Origin: Nocardioides exalbidus
Lineage (GTDB): Bacteria > Actinomycetota > Actinomycetes > Propionibacteriales > Nocardioidaceae
NCBI RefSeq assembly: GCF_900105585.1
Contig: NZ_FNRT01000002.1
Span: forward strand, 3,410,001 to 3,474,000
Direction: 5' to 3'
DNA: 64,000 bases
The notes under the pieces are model-generated. The model ran no database searches, had not been told where the DNA came from, and worked only from the letters and a program-made list of their open reading frames with translations. Shown here piece after piece: positions 63,160 to 64,000 of this stretch. Positions within the stretch are counted from its first letter, which is position 1; every line of letters begins with the position of its first letter. Made by a program: the position numbers and the translations under genes.

Positions 63160-63481
63160 GGAGTTCCTCAACGTCGGCGTGGTGCTGCACTGCCAGTCGG
63201 CCGACTTCCTCGATGCGGTGTGGAACGTCGACGCCGACCGGCTGCGCGCCCTCGACGCCGGTATCGACGTCGACCAGGTGTGCGAGGCGCTCGGGTTCGT
63301 CGACTGGGTGTGCCGTGGTGACGAGCGCGGGGGAGAGGCGGCGCGCCAGTCGCTCGGGCAGCGGTTCGGCTTCCTGAAGGCGCCCCGGAGCACCGTGCTC
63401 CAGCCCGGCCCGGTCCACGGCGGCGTCACCGAGGACCCGGCCCGCCAGCTCGAGCACCTGCGCGAGCGCCTCGTCGGATAG
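63098..63481 (+). CDS. DUF3037 protein
   Basis: A 127-residue DUF3037 protein: MAYQYVVLRCVPRPEREEFLNVGVVLHCQSADFL is the family start and LEHLRERLVG the end. DUF3037 genes are regular partners of short HipA-like kinases, with unknown function. GTG at 63098 or ATG at 63110 could be the start. The long 62-bp overlap with the kinase gene suggests tight co-expression. Confidence 0.9.
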   Translation: MSGRMAYQYVVLRCVPRPEREEFLNVGVVLHCQSADFLDAVWNVDADRLRALDAGIDVDQVCEALGFVDWVCRGDERGGEAARQSLGQRFGFLKAPRSTVLQPGPVHGGVTEDPARQLEHLRERLVG

Positions 63482-63494
63482 ACCCCGTCGGGTC

Positions 63495-63500
63495 GATACT
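63495..63500 (+). promoter_or_regulatory. -10-like GATACT for the SARP gene
   Basis: GATACT ends 6 nt before GTG at 63507, and no Shine-Dalgarno is present. It decides the start of the partial regulator. Confidence 0.35.
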
Positions 63501-63506
63501 CCTCGG

Positions 63507-64000
63507 GTGAGCCCGCCCGGCGAGGTCGTCCGGTTCCGGCTGTCCTCCGCCCTGGTCGTGGAGGCCGCCGGACGCTCGCTCGCGGGCGGGGACCTGGGCA
63601 GCCGGAAGGCTCGCACGCTCCTCGCGGTCCTGGCGGCCTCGGGAGGCGCGGCGTCGACGGACCGCCTCGTGGAGGCGCTCTGGCCGGAGGCGGTGCCCGC
63701 CGACCCGGCGGCCAACGTGGCGACCCTGGTGAGCCGGGCGCGGCGCACGCTGGGGCCGGTGCTGGGACCCGACCTCCTGCTCGGCACGCCCGGCTCCTAC
63801 CGCCTCGGCGGCACCTGGACGCTCGACCTGACCGAGGCCTCGCAGCTGGCCGCGGAGGCCGGCACCCGCCTCGGGAGCGGTGAGCACGCGCTCGCGGAGG
63901 CGTCCGCGGCCGCCGCCCTCGACCTGCTCGGTCCCGGCCCCGCCCTGGCGGACGAGGGCGAGGCCGACTGGGTCCTGCAGGTGCGGCGCGAGGCAGACGG
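63507..64000 (+). CDS. SARP/BTAD-type transcriptional regulator (partial)
   Basis: The 5' part of a gene that runs off the right edge; about 164 codons are visible. The first ~95 residues form an OmpR-like winged helix of the SARP/AfsR type: LGSRKARTLLAVLAASGG, DRLVEALWPEAVPADPAANVATLVSRARRTLG and GSYRL. A helical BTAD-like region (LAAEAGTRLGSGEHALAEASAAAALDLL) follows. Downstream domains (NB-ARC, TPR) cannot be seen. Such regulators often activate secondary metabolism or stress operons. Confidence 0.8.
   Translation, partial: MSPPGEVVRFRLSSALVVEAAGRSLAGGDLGSRKARTLLAVLAASGGAASTDRLVEALWPEAVPADPAANVATLVSRARRTLGPVLGPDLLLGTPGSYRLGGTWTLDLTEASQLAAEAGTRLGSGEHALAEASAAAALDLLGPGPALADEGEADWVLQVRREAD

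Overview
This window is high-GC actinobacterial chromosome. It looks most like Nocardioides or a close relative in the Nocardioidaceae. The evidence is very GC-rich third codon positions, frequent GTG starts, a ClgR-type regulator, a mycobacterial-style SOS box, an lhr-nei pair, a DUF222 HNH endonuclease of the 13E12 type, and many genes with a -10-like hexamer 6-7 nt before the start codon (leaderless transcripts). No tRNA, rRNA, insertion sequence, phage or CRISPR array was seen. No gene-free stretch exceeds about 300 bp; the longest is 11963-12254.

Backbone. The window is framed by a segment that is conserved in order across Actinobacteria: ftsK end - rodZ-like - rimO - pgsA - cinA - clgR - nei/lhr - DUF3046 - recA - recX. 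In this strain the segment is opened in several places. An APC permease and a universal stress protein sit between rodZ-like and rimO. Three large secreted phosphoesterases and a GH15 enzyme separate pgsA from cinA (5.9-19.0 kb). About 31 kb of accessory genes lies between lhr/terD and DUF3046 (25.9-56.8 kb).

Secreted nuclease block (6.0-17.1 kb). It holds an ExeM/NucH-type extracellular nuclease, a 5'-nucleotidase, and a third protein that carries both enzymes in one chain. Each has a signal peptide and a Lys/Arg-rich C-terminal Ig-like module, and each gene is followed by its own hairpin terminator. Together they could turn extracellular DNA into nucleosides and phosphate.

Accessory region (25.3-56.8 kb). 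In order it holds: TerD and an SNF2-like helicase; an FdhF/YdeP molybdoenzyme opposite a PRISE-type reductase; a sugar-nucleotide epimerase-like protein; a rifamycin ADP-ribosyltransferase (Arr); an HNH lipoprotein; an SOS-controlled DUF222 endonuclease; a less GC-rich 35.3-36.6 kb island with two divergent unknown genes, one frameshifted, around a nested inverted repeat; a redox and regulator group (flavin reductase, aldo/keto reductase, MerR, NTF2-like, two SDRs, LysR); an ECF42-type sigma factor with its DGPF/YCII partner; an aldonolactone oxidase; a PQQ-type sugar dehydrogenase; a homocysteine methyltransferase pair; an ABC-2 exporter; an acyl-CoA synthetase; and YihY.

Right end (56.8-64.0 kb). 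DUF3046, an MFS transporter, and recA-recX under apparent dual LexA and PafBC control come first. They are followed by a phosphoribosyltransferase, an AAC(6')-like GNAT protein, a tightly overlapping PPK2 - HipA-like kinase - DUF3037 operon, and the start of a SARP/BTAD regulator cut by the window edge.
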